A stretch of DNA of 64,000 nucleotides from an uncultured Draconibacterium sp. (GCF_963677155.1 NZ_OY781884.1:4026501-4090500); one strand, 5' to 3'. Shown: positions 9,834 to 18,971, counted from the stretch's first letter. Numbers and translations: made by a program. Notes: generated by a model from the letters alone, not told the origin.

Positions 9834-9861
9834 CGGGAAACAGAATGGCTTCTGTTCCCCG
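9834..9861 (-). terminator. Rho-independent terminator after the GH31 gene
   Basis: Read on the minus strand, a 12-bp stem with one mismatch (CGGGGAACAGAA / TTCTGTTTCCCG around GCCA) is followed by TTTTTATTATTATT. It lies 27 bases past the GH31 stop, so GH31 and the downstream HTCS are probably separate transcripts. Confidence 0.85.
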
Positions 9862-9888
9862 TAATTCAAATCAACTAAACTTGTTTGT

Positions 9889-12726
9889 TTATAATTCAAC
9901 CGTAATTTCGTCTCCTGTATAGTTTACTGTTTTTACATTGTTTGCATTTCCAAGCATGGCTACTGGTTGTTCGCGCGAAACTTTAATAATTCTGAACTCG
10001 CGGTTTTTAATCATTTCCGGATATTCGCCATTTCGTGCAGCAATAACCAATTGATTCGTATCTTCTGAATAAGTAAATTCGATAGTACTGAATTCGCCAC
10101 CTTCGTATGCGTATGTTGTTCCTTCGTCTTCGTATAATTTAAACGAAGCATCTTTTCCGGTGTAAACGTAAATATCGATTGGTGCACCTTTTTTCTCGTC
10201 GGTGTACTGAATTTCCGGTCCTATAGGAATGATAGAACCTTCGCGTACAAACAACGGCATTCTTTCGTAAGGTGCTTCCACACTTAATTTTTGGCCACCG
10301 GCCAGGAATTCGCCTGTGTATAAGTTATACCAGCCACCATTGTTAGGGAAGTATACGTCGCGTTTTGTGGCTTTGTATTCGTATACCGGGCAAACCAGTA
10401 GCGACTGACCAAACATAAACTGGTCGCCAATATTCAGCACGCGGCGGTCGTCGGAGAAATCCATCGCCAAACCACGCATAATGGTATAATCGTCGTGATA
10501 AACCGCACCCGTTAAACTGTAAATGTAAGGCATTAAACGGTAACGCAGTTTGTTGTAGTACAACATCGATCTGTATGCCGGATGATTTTCAGGCGCAATG
10601 TTGTAAATCTCACGGTAAGGATACTGCCCGTGGACCCTGAACAGCGGAGCAAAAGCTCCGAACTGGTACCAGCGGGTATTTAATTCGCGCCATTCTTTCA
10701 TGGCTTCACTGCCTTCGGTGGCACGCTCAAATTTCTTTTGTACACAAAAACCACCAATGTCCATGGTCCAGTAGGGGAGTCCCGACATGGAGAAGTTGAT
10801 CCCTGCCGAAATTTGCGTTTTCATGTCTTCCCAGGTAGTACCAATGTCGCCACTCCAGGTAGTTGTTCCGTAACGTTGCATTCCTGCAAAACCCGAGCGG
10901 GTAAGAATAAATACACGGTCTTTCGGATTTTCTTTGCGTTGACCTTCGTAAATACCTTTGGCGTTCATCAGCGCAAAAGCGTTAAAATATTGGGTTGATG
11001 ATCCTAATGCAGTTGGATTCATCAATGCTTTGCGGTAATCCATGCTCGCATTCGATAAGATGTCCGGTTCGGTAGCATCCAGCCACCACGAATCGATTCC
11101 CATTGAGTATAACTTCTCGTTAATCTGTTCCCAGAAAAGTTTTCGGGCTCCCGGATTGTAGGCATCGTAGAATGAACCAATGTAACCCGGGTAAATCCAG
11201 TCGCGAATACTGTCGTTGATGGCTTGTTTATACATCCAGCCATTTTGGTCGAATTCGTTGTAGTGCTCGGTTCCTAAATAAAATTTTGGCCAAACTGATA
11301 TTAATATTCTTGCATGGTTATCGTGCACCATGTCAATCATTCCTTGTGCATCAGGGAAACGTGCTTTGTCGAACTCGTGGCTTCCCCATTTATCAACTTC
11401 CCAGTACGACCAGTCTTGCACAATATTATCAATCGGAATTTCTCTTTTTCTGAATTCCTTCAACGTACTTTCCAGTTCTTCCTGCGTTTTGTAGCGCTCG
11501 CGACTTTGCCAGAAACCCATTGCCCATTTGGGCATTACCTGGGCTTTTCCGGTAAGTGTGCGGTAACGGCTGATCACGTCGTCCATGCTGTTTCCTTTCA
11601 TAAAGAAATAGTCGATCTGGTCGCCCATTTCCGACCAGAATGAAATATTGTCCTGCACATCAGAATCAACCGGCGATAATGCTTTCAGGCCAATATACGA
11701 AACACCACCATCAGGAATCCAGTCGAGTTTTACATGGTACTTTTCACCGGCTTTCATGTCGTACTGGAACTTAGCCACCGACGGGTTCCATGCCGTACGC
11801 CATTTGTCGGCCATTAATTCGCCGTTCACCCAAATTTTGGTATAACCTGCATAATACAGCAGGAAACGGAAAATAGCACTTTCCTGAGGCTCAATATCTC
11901 CTTCCCAAACAATGCGGGCGTGGTTAAAATCAAAACCTTCAGGGAAATTTTCAATAGTTTCCAGGTTTTCATAATCAATTGTCGATTCAATACGGCTTGT
12001 AAAAACATGATCGTTTTTGTTATTGTCGATGTAAGTGGCTGTTAAACCACCTTCGTTTCCTTCAGCATCGAAAAGTTTAAACTGATCGATTTGTCCGTAT
12101 GGGCGTGGATCGCCAAAGCGCGAAAGCGAGTAATTGTCCCAAAGCAATCCGTAATTGTTTGTTGAAACAATAAAGGGTACCGACACTTTTGTGTTGTATT
12201 GGAAAAGTTCCTCGTTTTTCCCTTTATAGTTCATTTCGTTGGCCTGGTGCTGTCCAAGCCCGTACAACGCTTCATCGTCTGATGATTCGAAAATCTGACG
12301 GGTAGTATAAGCACTTACTCCATCAACTTCAATCGGCTCAAACGATTTTCCACCGTTTTCCTTTTCCTGTAGAATAGGATTTCCGTTCTCATCCATAAAA
12401 TCGATTTCGCCGGTTTTTGTTGATACTTTAACTTTTGTTTTGGCTGTTGAAATGATGAGGTGATCATCATTTTCCTCAACTACAAAAGGTACTGTTTCAG
12501 TTTGTGGAATTGCAATAAGACTTTCTTTTGTCGCAAATGTTTTTGTGGCACTGGCCGACACTTTAATAATCTCGTCGTGTACCGGTGTTATTTTAATCGC
12601 TTGCGCCTGTTGTTTGCTTGTTTGCTGCGGGTAAACAATAACGGCATTCTGGGTTTTTTTCCAATTCTTTTGCGAACAGGAAACAGCCAAAATTCCGATT
12701 AACAGAAATAAAAATAGTTGCTTCAT
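9889..12726 (-). CDS. GH31 family alpha-xylosidase/alpha-glucosidase with PA14-like insert, lipoprotein
   Basis: The 945-residue protein begins with a lipoprotein signal peptide (GILAVSC, Cys17). The N-terminal beta domain (about 45-225) is interrupted by a PA14-like insertion (about 225-355), a layout known from Bacteroides alpha-xylosidases that act on xyloglucan fragments. The barrel has Asp550 in WWLDATEPD as the expected nucleophile and Asp627 in WSGDIG as the expected acid/base. Predicted role: removal of alpha-linked xylose (or glucose) from oligosaccharides at the cell surface or in the periplasm. No endo-xyloglucanase lies nearby, so the substrate is inferred only from the domain layout. 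Upstream is a 671-bp non-coding stretch; downstream a terminator and the HTCS. Confidence 0.92.
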   Translation of the reverse strand: MKQLFLFLLIGILAVSCSQKNWKKTQNAVIVYPQQTSKQQAQAIKITPVHDEIIKVSASATKTFATKESLIAIPQTETVPFVVEENDDHLIISTAKTKVKVSTKTGEIDFMDENGNPILQEKENGGKSFEPIEVDGVSAYTTRQIFESSDDEALYGLGQHQANEMNYKGKNEELFQYNTKVSVPFIVSTNNYGLLWDNYSLSRFGDPRPYGQIDQFKLFDAEGNEGGLTATYIDNNKNDHVFTSRIESTIDYENLETIENFPEGFDFNHARIVWEGDIEPQESAIFRFLLYYAGYTKIWVNGELMADKWRTAWNPSVAKFQYDMKAGEKYHVKLDWIPDGGVSYIGLKALSPVDSDVQDNISFWSEMGDQIDYFFMKGNSMDDVISRYRTLTGKAQVMPKWAMGFWQSRERYKTQEELESTLKEFRKREIPIDNIVQDWSYWEVDKWGSHEFDKARFPDAQGMIDMVHDNHARILISVWPKFYLGTEHYNEFDQNGWMYKQAINDSIRDWIYPGYIGSFYDAYNPGARKLFWEQINEKLYSMGIDSWWLDATEPDILSNASMDYRKALMNPTALGSSTQYFNAFALMNAKGIYEGQRKENPKDRVFILTRSGFAGMQRYGTTTWSGDIGTTWEDMKTQISAGINFSMSGLPYWTMDIGGFCVQKKFERATEGSEAMKEWRELNTRWYQFGAFAPLFRVHGQYPYREIYNIAPENHPAYRSMLYYNKLRYRLMPYIYSLTGAVYHDDYTIMRGLAMDFSDDRRVLNIGDQFMFGQSLLVCPVYEYKATKRDVYFPNNGGWYNLYTGEFLAGGQKLSVEAPYERMPLFVREGSIIPIGPEIQYTDEKKGAPIDIYVYTGKDASFKLYEDEGTTYAYEGGEFSTIEFTYSEDTNQLVIAARNGEYPEMIKNREFRIIKVSREQPVAMLGNANNVKTVNYTGDEITVEL

Positions 12727-13397
12727 TTTATATAGATAATTGTTTTGTATTAAAGTTATGGATTATTTATATGAGCCAGCTTTGATTGTAGGTGTTCTCA
12801 CTCCGAAGCCAGTTTTGCTTCTTGAGGATCTAAGCTGCGAGCAGGCCTGTGTAACCTGCCCGAACTTAAATCCATGTAAAAACATCTAACTAACTACTAA
12901 CTTATATCTAACTAAATTTTATTCTTAAGATTTCGAGTGGTTTGAATTTCCACATATAGAATGCAACAGCTTGTTCATTTAATTTTGTTTTATTGGATGC
13001 GCAGGCAATAAAAATTTTAGTTGCCTACATGATTTTAATTACAAAATTATGTCAATGAATTTGGATTTCGGGAAAGAAATGTATTAAAAAGATGAGCAAC
13101 TTGTTAATTGTACAGTATTAAATGTTAAAAGCTTATGTATTAAATGTTATCTGCTGTTGTTTTTTTGTCTTCGGGTATTGTTAAGTTGCACTATATTAGT
13201 TTTTTTATGAGGTTCTTGTTTACTGGTTAATTTTACTGGCATTAAATATTTCTTTTACTATAGTTCATCATCAGTACCAATTCAATTTGCTTTTATTCGG
13301 TTCATTTGAAATAAAATTTTCATATATCTAATTTAATGTGTCATAATAACATAAAAAATTATATTTGTAGTGAACTAATCATCTATCTGAACTGAGT
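12727..13397. other. 671-bp intergenic region between GH31 and the sigma-factor fragment
   Basis: I see no coding sequence on either strand. It holds a CTAACTAA-like low-complexity run near 12886-12923. It also has a possible minus-strand promoter box TAATTTTG at 13042-13049, and the sigma-gene promoter described separately. The region serves two divergent units. Confidence 0.6.
13360..13367 (+). promoter_or_regulatory. -7 box (TATATTTG) upstream of the sigma-factor fragment
   Basis: TATATTTG matches the Bacteroidota consensus TAnnTTTG exactly and lies 30 bases before the ATG. A weak -33 element (TGTG at 13337-13340) sits 19 bases upstream. Confidence 0.5.
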
Positions 13398-13606
13398 ATG
13401 AACGTATCCGGCGATCATGTGTTGGAATTGGTAAACCTCAAACGAAAAGACGGATTTAAGTATTTATACGACTATTTTTTCTCGTCGTTATGCCGCTTCT
13501 CTTATCGCATCACTAAAAGTTTATCAGAGTCGGAAGATATTATTCAGGAATTATTTGTTCGGCTTTGGAAAAGCGATGTAAAGTTCACCTCGCAGAGAGC
13601 ACTATC
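13398..13606 (+). pseudogene. 5' fragment of an ECF sigma-70 factor gene
   Basis: The first roughly 65-70 codons encode a typical sigma region 2: FKYLYDYFFSSLCRFSYRIT, then SESEDIIQELFVRLWKSD. A full ECF sigma factor of this type has around 180-200 residues. Here the similarity stops at about codon 68, region 4 is absent, and the frame reaches a stop at 13638-13640. From about 13607 the DNA instead encodes a SusD C-terminus in another frame. In Bacteroidota such sigma genes usually precede a FecR-like anti-sigma gene and a SusC/SusD pair, so one deletion could explain the structure. The exact junction (about 13590-13610) is estimated by where each similarity ends. The fragment should not make a working sigma factor. 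Confidence 0.8.
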
Positions 13607-14242
13607 AATCCTCATAAAGAAGTCTACGATGCATATGTAGAAGCAGGAGACGATGTTCGATTGGCAGCAACAATACTTGGTCCCGATGAATTGGCACTAA
13701 TGGGGGCTGCATATCAAACACCGGCCGGTTTTGTTCCTTATGGTTCTGATGGATACCTTGATATGAAATATCTTGGTTACCTGTCCGAAGGCGGTGGTGC
13801 CGATGCATGGACACAATTTTCAAACGTAGGAACCAATGTAAGAATGATTCGTTATGCTGACGTACTGTTAATGGCTGCTGAAGCCAATAACCGCAAAAGT
13901 GGTGCTGACGATGTAAAGGCCAGAACTTATGTAAATATGGTAAGAGATCGAGTGAGTCTTGATCCGGTAACCACAGGTGGCGCAACTCTGTTTGAGGATA
14001 TTAAAACCGAAAGAAAGCTTGAATTGTCGTTTGAAACGGTAAGATATATGGATCTTCAACGTTGGGGCGATGCCTATGATGCACTAAAAGACCAAGGGAA
14101 AAAAGTTCCTAACGGTTCAGGTGGATATTACGAACCACAAGGAGCTGGCTACGAACAGGGTAAAAATGAATTATTACCAATCCCTGAATACGAAATGACG
14201 GTTAATACAGCTTTGGAAGGAGCTCAAAATCCAGGATATTAG
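13607..14242 (+). pseudogene. 3' fragment of a SusD/RagB nutrient-binding lipoprotein gene
   Basis: About 211 codons keep the SusD C-terminal signature: MIRYADVLLMAAEANN, then IKTERKLELSFETVRYMDLQRWGD, and the closing LLPIPEYEM...QNPGY. The N-terminal half, with lipoprotein signal and TPR helices, is missing. The frame is open upstream only to a TTG at 13565 inside the sigma-factor fragment, in a different frame from it. Intact SusD proteins have around 500-600 residues. The codons remain clean with no internal stops, suggesting a recent deletion or a join made during assembly. A hairpin terminator follows. The partner SusC is absent from this place. Confidence 0.85.
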
Positions 14243-14257
14243 TAAGAAAGGATGAAG

Positions 14258-14303
14258 AGGATTGATTCAGGAAAGGCATTTTTGCTTTAAGAGGATCAAT
14301 CCT
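14258..14303 (+). terminator. Terminator after the SusD fragment
   Basis: AGGATTGAT (14258-14266) pairs with ATCAATCCT (14295-14303), with extra pairing AAAG/CTTT inside, and is followed by TCTTTGTTTT. This is the terminator of the former SusD transcript and has stayed in place. Confidence 0.7.
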
Positions 14304-14472
14304 TCTTTGTTTTAAAAGAACAGCTTTTTTGAACGTAAATTTCGGCTTTCTTCAGTTATTTCTACCTTAAGTTTTATTTACCACATCTTGTTGCAAAGCT
14401 GAGGGGCTAGATAGTTCTTAAAAAGTTCTATGTTTTTTTTATTTTTCTCAATGTGTCATTTAAACATATTGG

Positions 14473-14480
14473 TTTATTTG
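14473..14480 (+). promoter_or_regulatory. Possible -7 box for the esterase array
   Basis: TTTATTTG differs from TAnnTTTG at one position. It is embedded in AATGTGTCAT(17 bases)TTTGTAGT, which closely repeats the promoter region of the sigma fragment at 13335-13371 (19-base spacer). It lies 67 bases before the first esterase ATG. The rest of 14304-14547 shows nothing else. Confidence 0.3.
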
Positions 14481-14547
14481 TAGTCAAAAGCAAGTCTTGA
14501 TTATTTAAAAGAGTTGATAAATATTGAAATATAATTAATATCAAATT

Positions 14548-15408
14548 ATGAAGAAAAGATTTTTCCTGCTCATTATTACATTCTTAGCTTTAGGAGTATC
14601 ATCATTTGCGCAGTGGCCCGAAACAGGTAAAGTGGAATTTAAAACCATGCCCTCGAAAATTCTTAATGAAAACCGCGAATACGCTATCTTTTTACCGGCC
14701 GGTTACGAACGAAATACCGACAAATCGTATCCTATTTTGTACTTGCTTCATGGTGGAGGCGGGAGTCATAAAGACTGGCCAGCGCGCGGACATGTTGCCG
14801 ATGTTGCCAATCAATTGATTGCATCGAACGAAGTGGTGGAAATGATTATTGTTTGCCCGGAAGCAGGAAAGACCTTTATGAATTATTTCAACAACCCGGA
14901 TTGGCGTTATCAGGATTATTTTTTTGAAGAAATGATTCCTTACATCGAATCGAATTACCGGGTTATTGCCAATAAAAAACATCGAGCCATTGCCGGGTTG
15001 TCGATGGGCGGTGGCGGAACTGTTGTTTATGCTGCTAGTCATCCCGAGTTATTCGGTGCAGCCTACGAAATGAGTGGCTATTTATACGCAATGGATTTGC
15101 CTTTTATCGACTCGGATGATCCGGTGATGCAAAAAGTGCAAAGGCTGATTGATGATAATAATTGTGTGAATATCATAAAAAATGCAGATGCCCCAAAAGT
15201 TGCAGCTTTAAAAACAGTTAATTGGTTTGTAGACTGTGGTGATGATGATTTTACTTTCGATTTGAATATGGAATTTGTAGCTGCCATGCGCGAGAAACAG
15301 ATTCCTTACCAGTTGCGTGTTCGCGATGGCGGACATACCTGGGAATACTGGCATTCGGCGTTGTACATTGCTCTGCCTTTTATAAGCAACTGTTTTCGCG
15401 ATAATTAG
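14548..15408 (+). CDS. Secreted CE1-type esterase (esterase D / feruloyl-acetyl esterase family)
   Basis: The 286-residue product has a signal peptide (1-22, ending SSFAQ) and one alpha/beta-hydrolase domain. LLHGGGG at 66-72 supplies the oxyanion region. Ser152 in GLSMGG is the nucleophile, Asp234 in CGDDD the likely acid, and His263 in DGGHTW the base. CE1 enzymes cut acetyl, feruloyl and similar esters from plant polysaccharides; the actual ester is not predictable here. It heads an array of hydrolases on the plus strand, all but two of them esterases (amidohydrolase next at 85 bases). Unlike its neighbours it lacks the N-terminal beta-sandwich module. Confidence 0.9.
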   Translation: MKKRFFLLIITFLALGVSSFAQWPETGKVEFKTMPSKILNENREYAIFLPAGYERNTDKSYPILYLLHGGGGSHKDWPARGHVADVANQLIASNEVVEMIIVCPEAGKTFMNYFNNPDWRYQDYFFEEMIPYIESNYRVIANKKHRAIAGLSMGGGGTVVYAASHPELFGAAYEMSGYLYAMDLPFIDSDDPVMQKVQRLIDDNNCVNIIKNADAPKVAALKTVNWFVDCGDDDFTFDLNMEFVAAMREKQIPYQLRVRDGGHTWEYWHSALYIALPFISNCFRDN

Positions 15409-15493
15409 TGTTAACTGATGCAAGCCCTTCAAATACCGGGTTTACAGAGATTGTATTTCAAGTAATTTAAACCATAAAACTAATAACTAAAAA

Positions 15494-16495
15494 ATGAAAA
15501 ACCTATTTTTAATAGTTGCAGCCACGCTTGCTTCGTGTGCAATAGCATTTGGTCAAAGTGCTGAAAAAGTAACCCGCAAGCCTGTAATCGATATGCATGT
15601 TCATGTTTCAAAAGTAAGACCCGGTTCCGGTCCTTTGTGTCCCTGGTTTTTAAGCGATATGCCTGGTGCCGATCCGCAGGAAGAATTTGGTTTCGGACAA
15701 GTTATGGGGACCGATTGTTTGGATCCGCTTCCGGCAGCTGCCACCGACGAAGAAATGAAGAATGAGATTACCGGCCGGATAAAAGAAATGAACATGACTA
15801 TGGTTTGTTTTGGCGATCCTGGAGTTATCCGTAGCTGGATGGCCGAAGTACCCGAAGGTAGGATCATTCCAGGCATAAGTCCGGGACAATTGACCGTTGA
15901 GCAATTCCGCGATTCATTGGAAAGTGGTTTTTACAAATATATGGCAGAGGTAGCACCTCAGTACCAGGGAATGTCGCCAAGCGATATGTCGCTCGATCCG
16001 TATTTTGCCGTAGCCGAAGAGTTGGGTATTCCTGCCGGAATTCATATGGGAACAGGCGGTAACGGAATGACAAATATTAATAACCCGAAATATCGTGCAT
16101 CGCTTGGTGATCCTTTTCTTTTGGAAGATCTACTGGCACGTCATCCTAAACTAAAGGTTTGTGTTCAGCACGCCGGTTACCCAATGATAGACAACATGCT
16201 TGCTTTAATGGGAGCCAATGCGTATGTATTTGTTGATATTTCAGGAATGATATGGAGTTATCCGCTCGATGATGTTCATGAATATATAAAAAGACTGGTA
16301 CGCGCCGGTTTTGGAAAACGTATTATGTACGGAACCGATTTTATGACCTGGCCACGCATGATTGAAACTTCGATGGGAGTAATTGAACATGCACAATATT
16401 TATCGGAAGATCAGAAAAGAGATATTCTCTTTAATAATGCAGCCCGCTTTTTCAGAATGGATAAAGACGATTTTGATTGGCCTGAAAAATTATAA
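15494..16495 (+). CDS. Exported amidohydrolase family 2 protein (TIM-barrel metal hydrolase)
   Basis: The 333-residue product has a signal peptide (about 1-21). The metal-site motif DMHVH gives His35 and His37, followed by His184 in GIHMGTGG, His226 in QHAGYP and Asp282 in YGTDF, the set expected for the Amidohydro_2 superfamily. This group includes decarboxylases of aromatic acids (ACMSD and gamma-resorcylate types) and lactonases; export to the periplasm is unusual for the decarboxylases. Between esterases, it could act on a lactone or on the aromatic acid they release. That is inference from position; the substrate is unknown. Confidence 0.82.
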   Translation: MKNLFLIVAATLASCAIAFGQSAEKVTRKPVIDMHVHVSKVRPGSGPLCPWFLSDMPGADPQEEFGFGQVMGTDCLDPLPAAATDEEMKNEITGRIKEMNMTMVCFGDPGVIRSWMAEVPEGRIIPGISPGQLTVEQFRDSLESGFYKYMAEVAPQYQGMSPSDMSLDPYFAVAEELGIPAGIHMGTGGNGMTNINNPKYRASLGDPFLLEDLLARHPKLKVCVQHAGYPMIDNMLALMGANAYVFVDISGMIWSYPLDDVHEYIKRLVRAGFGKRIMYGTDFMTWPRMIETSMGVIEHAQYLSEDQKRDILFNNAARFFRMDKDDFDWPEKL

Positions 16496-16541
16496 TACCA
16501 ACCGTGTTTATACACGTTATGGTCAGATTAGTTAGATAGAG

Positions 16542-16561
16542 GATCCGGTTTTGGCCGGATC
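16542..16561 (+). terminator. Intercistronic hairpin in the esterase array
   Basis: GATCCGG (16542-16548) and CCGGATC (16555-16561) form a 7-bp stem. A second small hairpin, CGTGT/ACACG, lies at 16503-16516. There is little U-tract, so this may be a partial terminator or processing site between the amidohydrolase and the next esterase. Confidence 0.4.
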
Positions 16562-16593
16562 TTCAATAGGTATTAAACCAATAAACTTAAGAA

Positions 16594-17730
16594 ATGAAGA
16601 AAAAACTTTTCCTTGCACTATTTTGCTTTTTCGTAGTTCTGGGTTCCAATGCTCAGGAATTAGCAAATTTCATGGGACGTGCGCCCGTAATTTCTCCTGA
16701 GTTTGGCGAAAAGGCTGTTACTTTTCGAATTGTAGCACCCGATGCCAAATTGGTACGCTTATATGGCTCGTGGATGGAAGCCCGAAATTCATCTGTTAAC
16801 ATGATGAAAGATACTGCCGGTGTGTGGTCGGTGAGTATTCCAACTCCATCGCCGGAGCTGTACACCTACAATTTTATTGTTGACGGTTTGGTGGTTAACG
16901 ATGCCCGAAACGTTTTTATGCAGCGCGATGGAACCCGTTACCTGAGCGTGTTATTGGTTCCGGGAGAGCTGACTGAAAATTATCTTGAGGCTAATGAACA
17001 CGGAAATCTTTCAAAAGTTTGGTACAATTCGCCGACACTTGGAATTAACCGCCGCATGTTTGTTTACACGCCATACGGTTACGAAACCAGCGGCGAAGAT
17101 TATCCGGTTTTATATTTGCTGCACGGTGGTGGTGGCGACGAAGATGCCTGGAGTACCATGGGGCGCGCCCGTCAGATTCTGGATAACCTGATTGAAAAAG
17201 GACTGGCAAAACCAATGATTTGTGTAATGCCCAATGGTAATCCGGGGCAACAGGCTGCAAAAACACAACTTCTGGAAGAAAAACCATTTGACAGAAGAGA
17301 TCCCGAAAATGCTGACCTGTATGTTAAAAGTATTGTAAATGATATCATTCCTTTTATTGAGGGCCATTACCAGGTAATTGCAAAACCTGAAGCCCGCGCG
17401 GTCTCCGGGTTGTCTATGGGAGGTGGGCATACGTTGGCGGTTACCCGCTTATTCCCGGGTACCTTCGATTACATTTGCCCCTTAAGTATTGGAGTGCGTG
17501 GAGATTCAGCTGATATTGACAAACAATTTCAGGCAGTAAAAAAAGGCGGTTATAAATTATACTGGTTTGCTTGTGGCGAAAGCGATTTCCTTTGGGAAAT
17601 GGCTAAAGAAATGGATGCTGCCTTAACCCGAAATGGACTGGAGCATACTTTTTATGTTACCGATGGTGGCCATACATGGGCAAACTGGAGAAAATACCTG
17701 AATACTTTTGCTCCACTGTTATTCCGATAA
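16594..17730 (+). CDS. Secreted esterase with N-terminal E-set/CBM48 and CE1 domain (copy 1)
   Basis: The product has 378 residues with a signal peptide (1-21). Residues about 28-125 form an E-set/CBM48-like beta-sandwich (VTFRIVAPDA, then ELYTYNFIVDG). The CE1 esterase domain follows, with [12 protein letters not shown] near 175, Ser274 in GLSMGGGHT, likely acid Asp331 in CGESD, and His360 in [12 protein letters not shown]48-CE1 pairs are known from feruloyl and acetyl-xylan esterases of Bacteroidota. It is closely related to the next two genes, pointing to tandem duplication. It lies 33 bases before the frameshifted copy. Confidence 0.9.
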   Translation: MKKKLFLALFCFFVVLGSNAQELANFMGRAPVISPEFGEKAVTFRIVAPDAKLVRLYGSWMEARNSSVNMMKDTAGVWSVSIPTPSPELYTYNFIVDGLVVNDARNVFMQRDGTRYLSVLLVPGELTENYLEANEHGNLSKVWYNSPTLGINRRMFVYTPYGYETSGEDYPVLYLLHGGGGDEDAWSTMGRARQILDNLIEKGLAKPMICVMPNGNPGQQAAKTQLLEEKPFDRRDPENADLYVKSIVNDIIPFIEGHYQVIAKPEARAVSGLSMGGGHTLAVTRLFPGTFDYICPLSIGVRGDSADIDKQFQAVKKGGYKLYWFACGESDFLWEMAKEMDAALTRNGLEHTFYVTDGGHTWANWRKYLNTFAPLLFR

Positions 17731-17763
17731 TTATCATTAATCAACAAATTACAATTCTACAAA

Positions 17764-18971
17764 ATGAAAAAATATACAATTTTAATCATAGCCCTGTTTA
17801 TTTGTGCGGGCAGTTTTGCTCAGGAAATAGGCAACTTTATGGGCCGCGAGCCTATTGTTTCACCTGAAATTGGAGAAGAAAGTGTGACTTTCCGTTTTTC
17901 GGCTCCTTATGCCGACGATGTTAAACTTACGGGTGGTTTTGCGCCAACTCAAAAAGTTGAAACTTCGTTCGGAACAATGGATATGCCGGGAAATATTGAT
18001 ATGGAAAAAGGTGATAACGGTTTATGGGCGGTTACCGTTCCGATGCCCGAACCCGAACTTTATACCTATAGTTTTATTGTTGACGGAATAAGTGTAAACG
18101 ATCCCAACAATATTTTTATGCAACGTGACGGAACTCGTTATTTGAGTGTGTTGCTGGTTCCGGGAGAACGAACTGAAAATTATTTTGAAGCCAATGAACG
18201 CGGCAATCTTAACCAGGTTTGGTATGATTCGCCTACGTTGGGAATGACTCGCCGTTTGTTTGTTTATACTCCGTACGGCTATGCCGACAGTAAAGAAAAT
18301 ATCCGGTGCTTTACCTGTTGCATGGTGCCGGTGGCGACGAAGATGCATGGAGTACAATGGGACGTGCCTGCCAGATTTTAGACAACCTGATTGAAAAAGG
18401 ATTGGCCAAGCCGATGATCTGTGTAATGCCAAACGGAAATCCAACGCAGTATGCTGCACGTACTTTAATGATTGATGAAAAACCAATTGATCCTAATGCC
18501 CAGGGAATGGGGATGATGGGAAATATGTATCCTAAAAGTATAGTGGAAGACATTGTTCCGTTTATTGAAAAAACATACCGTGTGGACGCACGTCCAAAAT
18601 CGCGTGCCATTGCCGGTCTTTCAATGGGGGGCGGACATACAATTACCACTTCTTTAATGTATCCTGGTTTTTTCGATTATATCTGCCCGTTGAGTATGGG
18701 AATCGGAATGCGCTTTGGAAACAGTGATACCGATATTGAAGAAGAATTGAAAAATTACGAAACACAATTTAAGGCACTTAACAAGGAAGGTTACAAATTG
18801 TACTTTCTGGCTTGCGGAGACACTGATTTCCTTTTTGAGTCAGCAAAAACATTGGATAAAATGCTTACCGATACCGGATGTAAACATGAGTTTTTTGTTA
18901 CGCCTGGCGGACATACTTGGGCCAACTGGCGGATTTACCTCAATACTTTTGCACCTAAGCTTTTCAAATAA
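17764..18971 (+). pseudogene. CBM48-CE1 esterase (copy 2), disrupted by a -1 frameshift
   Basis: Two overlapping frames, 17764-18381 and 18306-18971, together encode a full esterase parallel to its neighbours: signal peptide, beta-sandwich, then CE1 domain with GLSMGGGHT and PGGHTWANW. The frame breaks at 18292-18300. The sequence reads AAAGAAAATATCC and gives SKENIR, whereas the sister gene has [11 protein letters not shown]. One extra A in the run 18296-18299 would restore the reading. As written, the first frame ends before the nucleophile Ser, so no active enzyme is made. The rest is uneroded, so either the mutation is recent or a base was missed in sequencing. The second frame could start only at a GTG (18306) and would lack an export signal. 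Confidence 0.85.

Noticed and set aside
12886-12923. CTAACTAA-like run as a CRISPR or tandem repeat
   Set aside because: The units are irregular and too few; it is low-complexity AT-rich DNA.
13565-14242. A short intact protein starting at the TTG at 13565
   Set aside because: The first ~14 codons are sigma-gene DNA read in the wrong frame, and the rest lacks the N-terminal half and lipoprotein signal of SusD.
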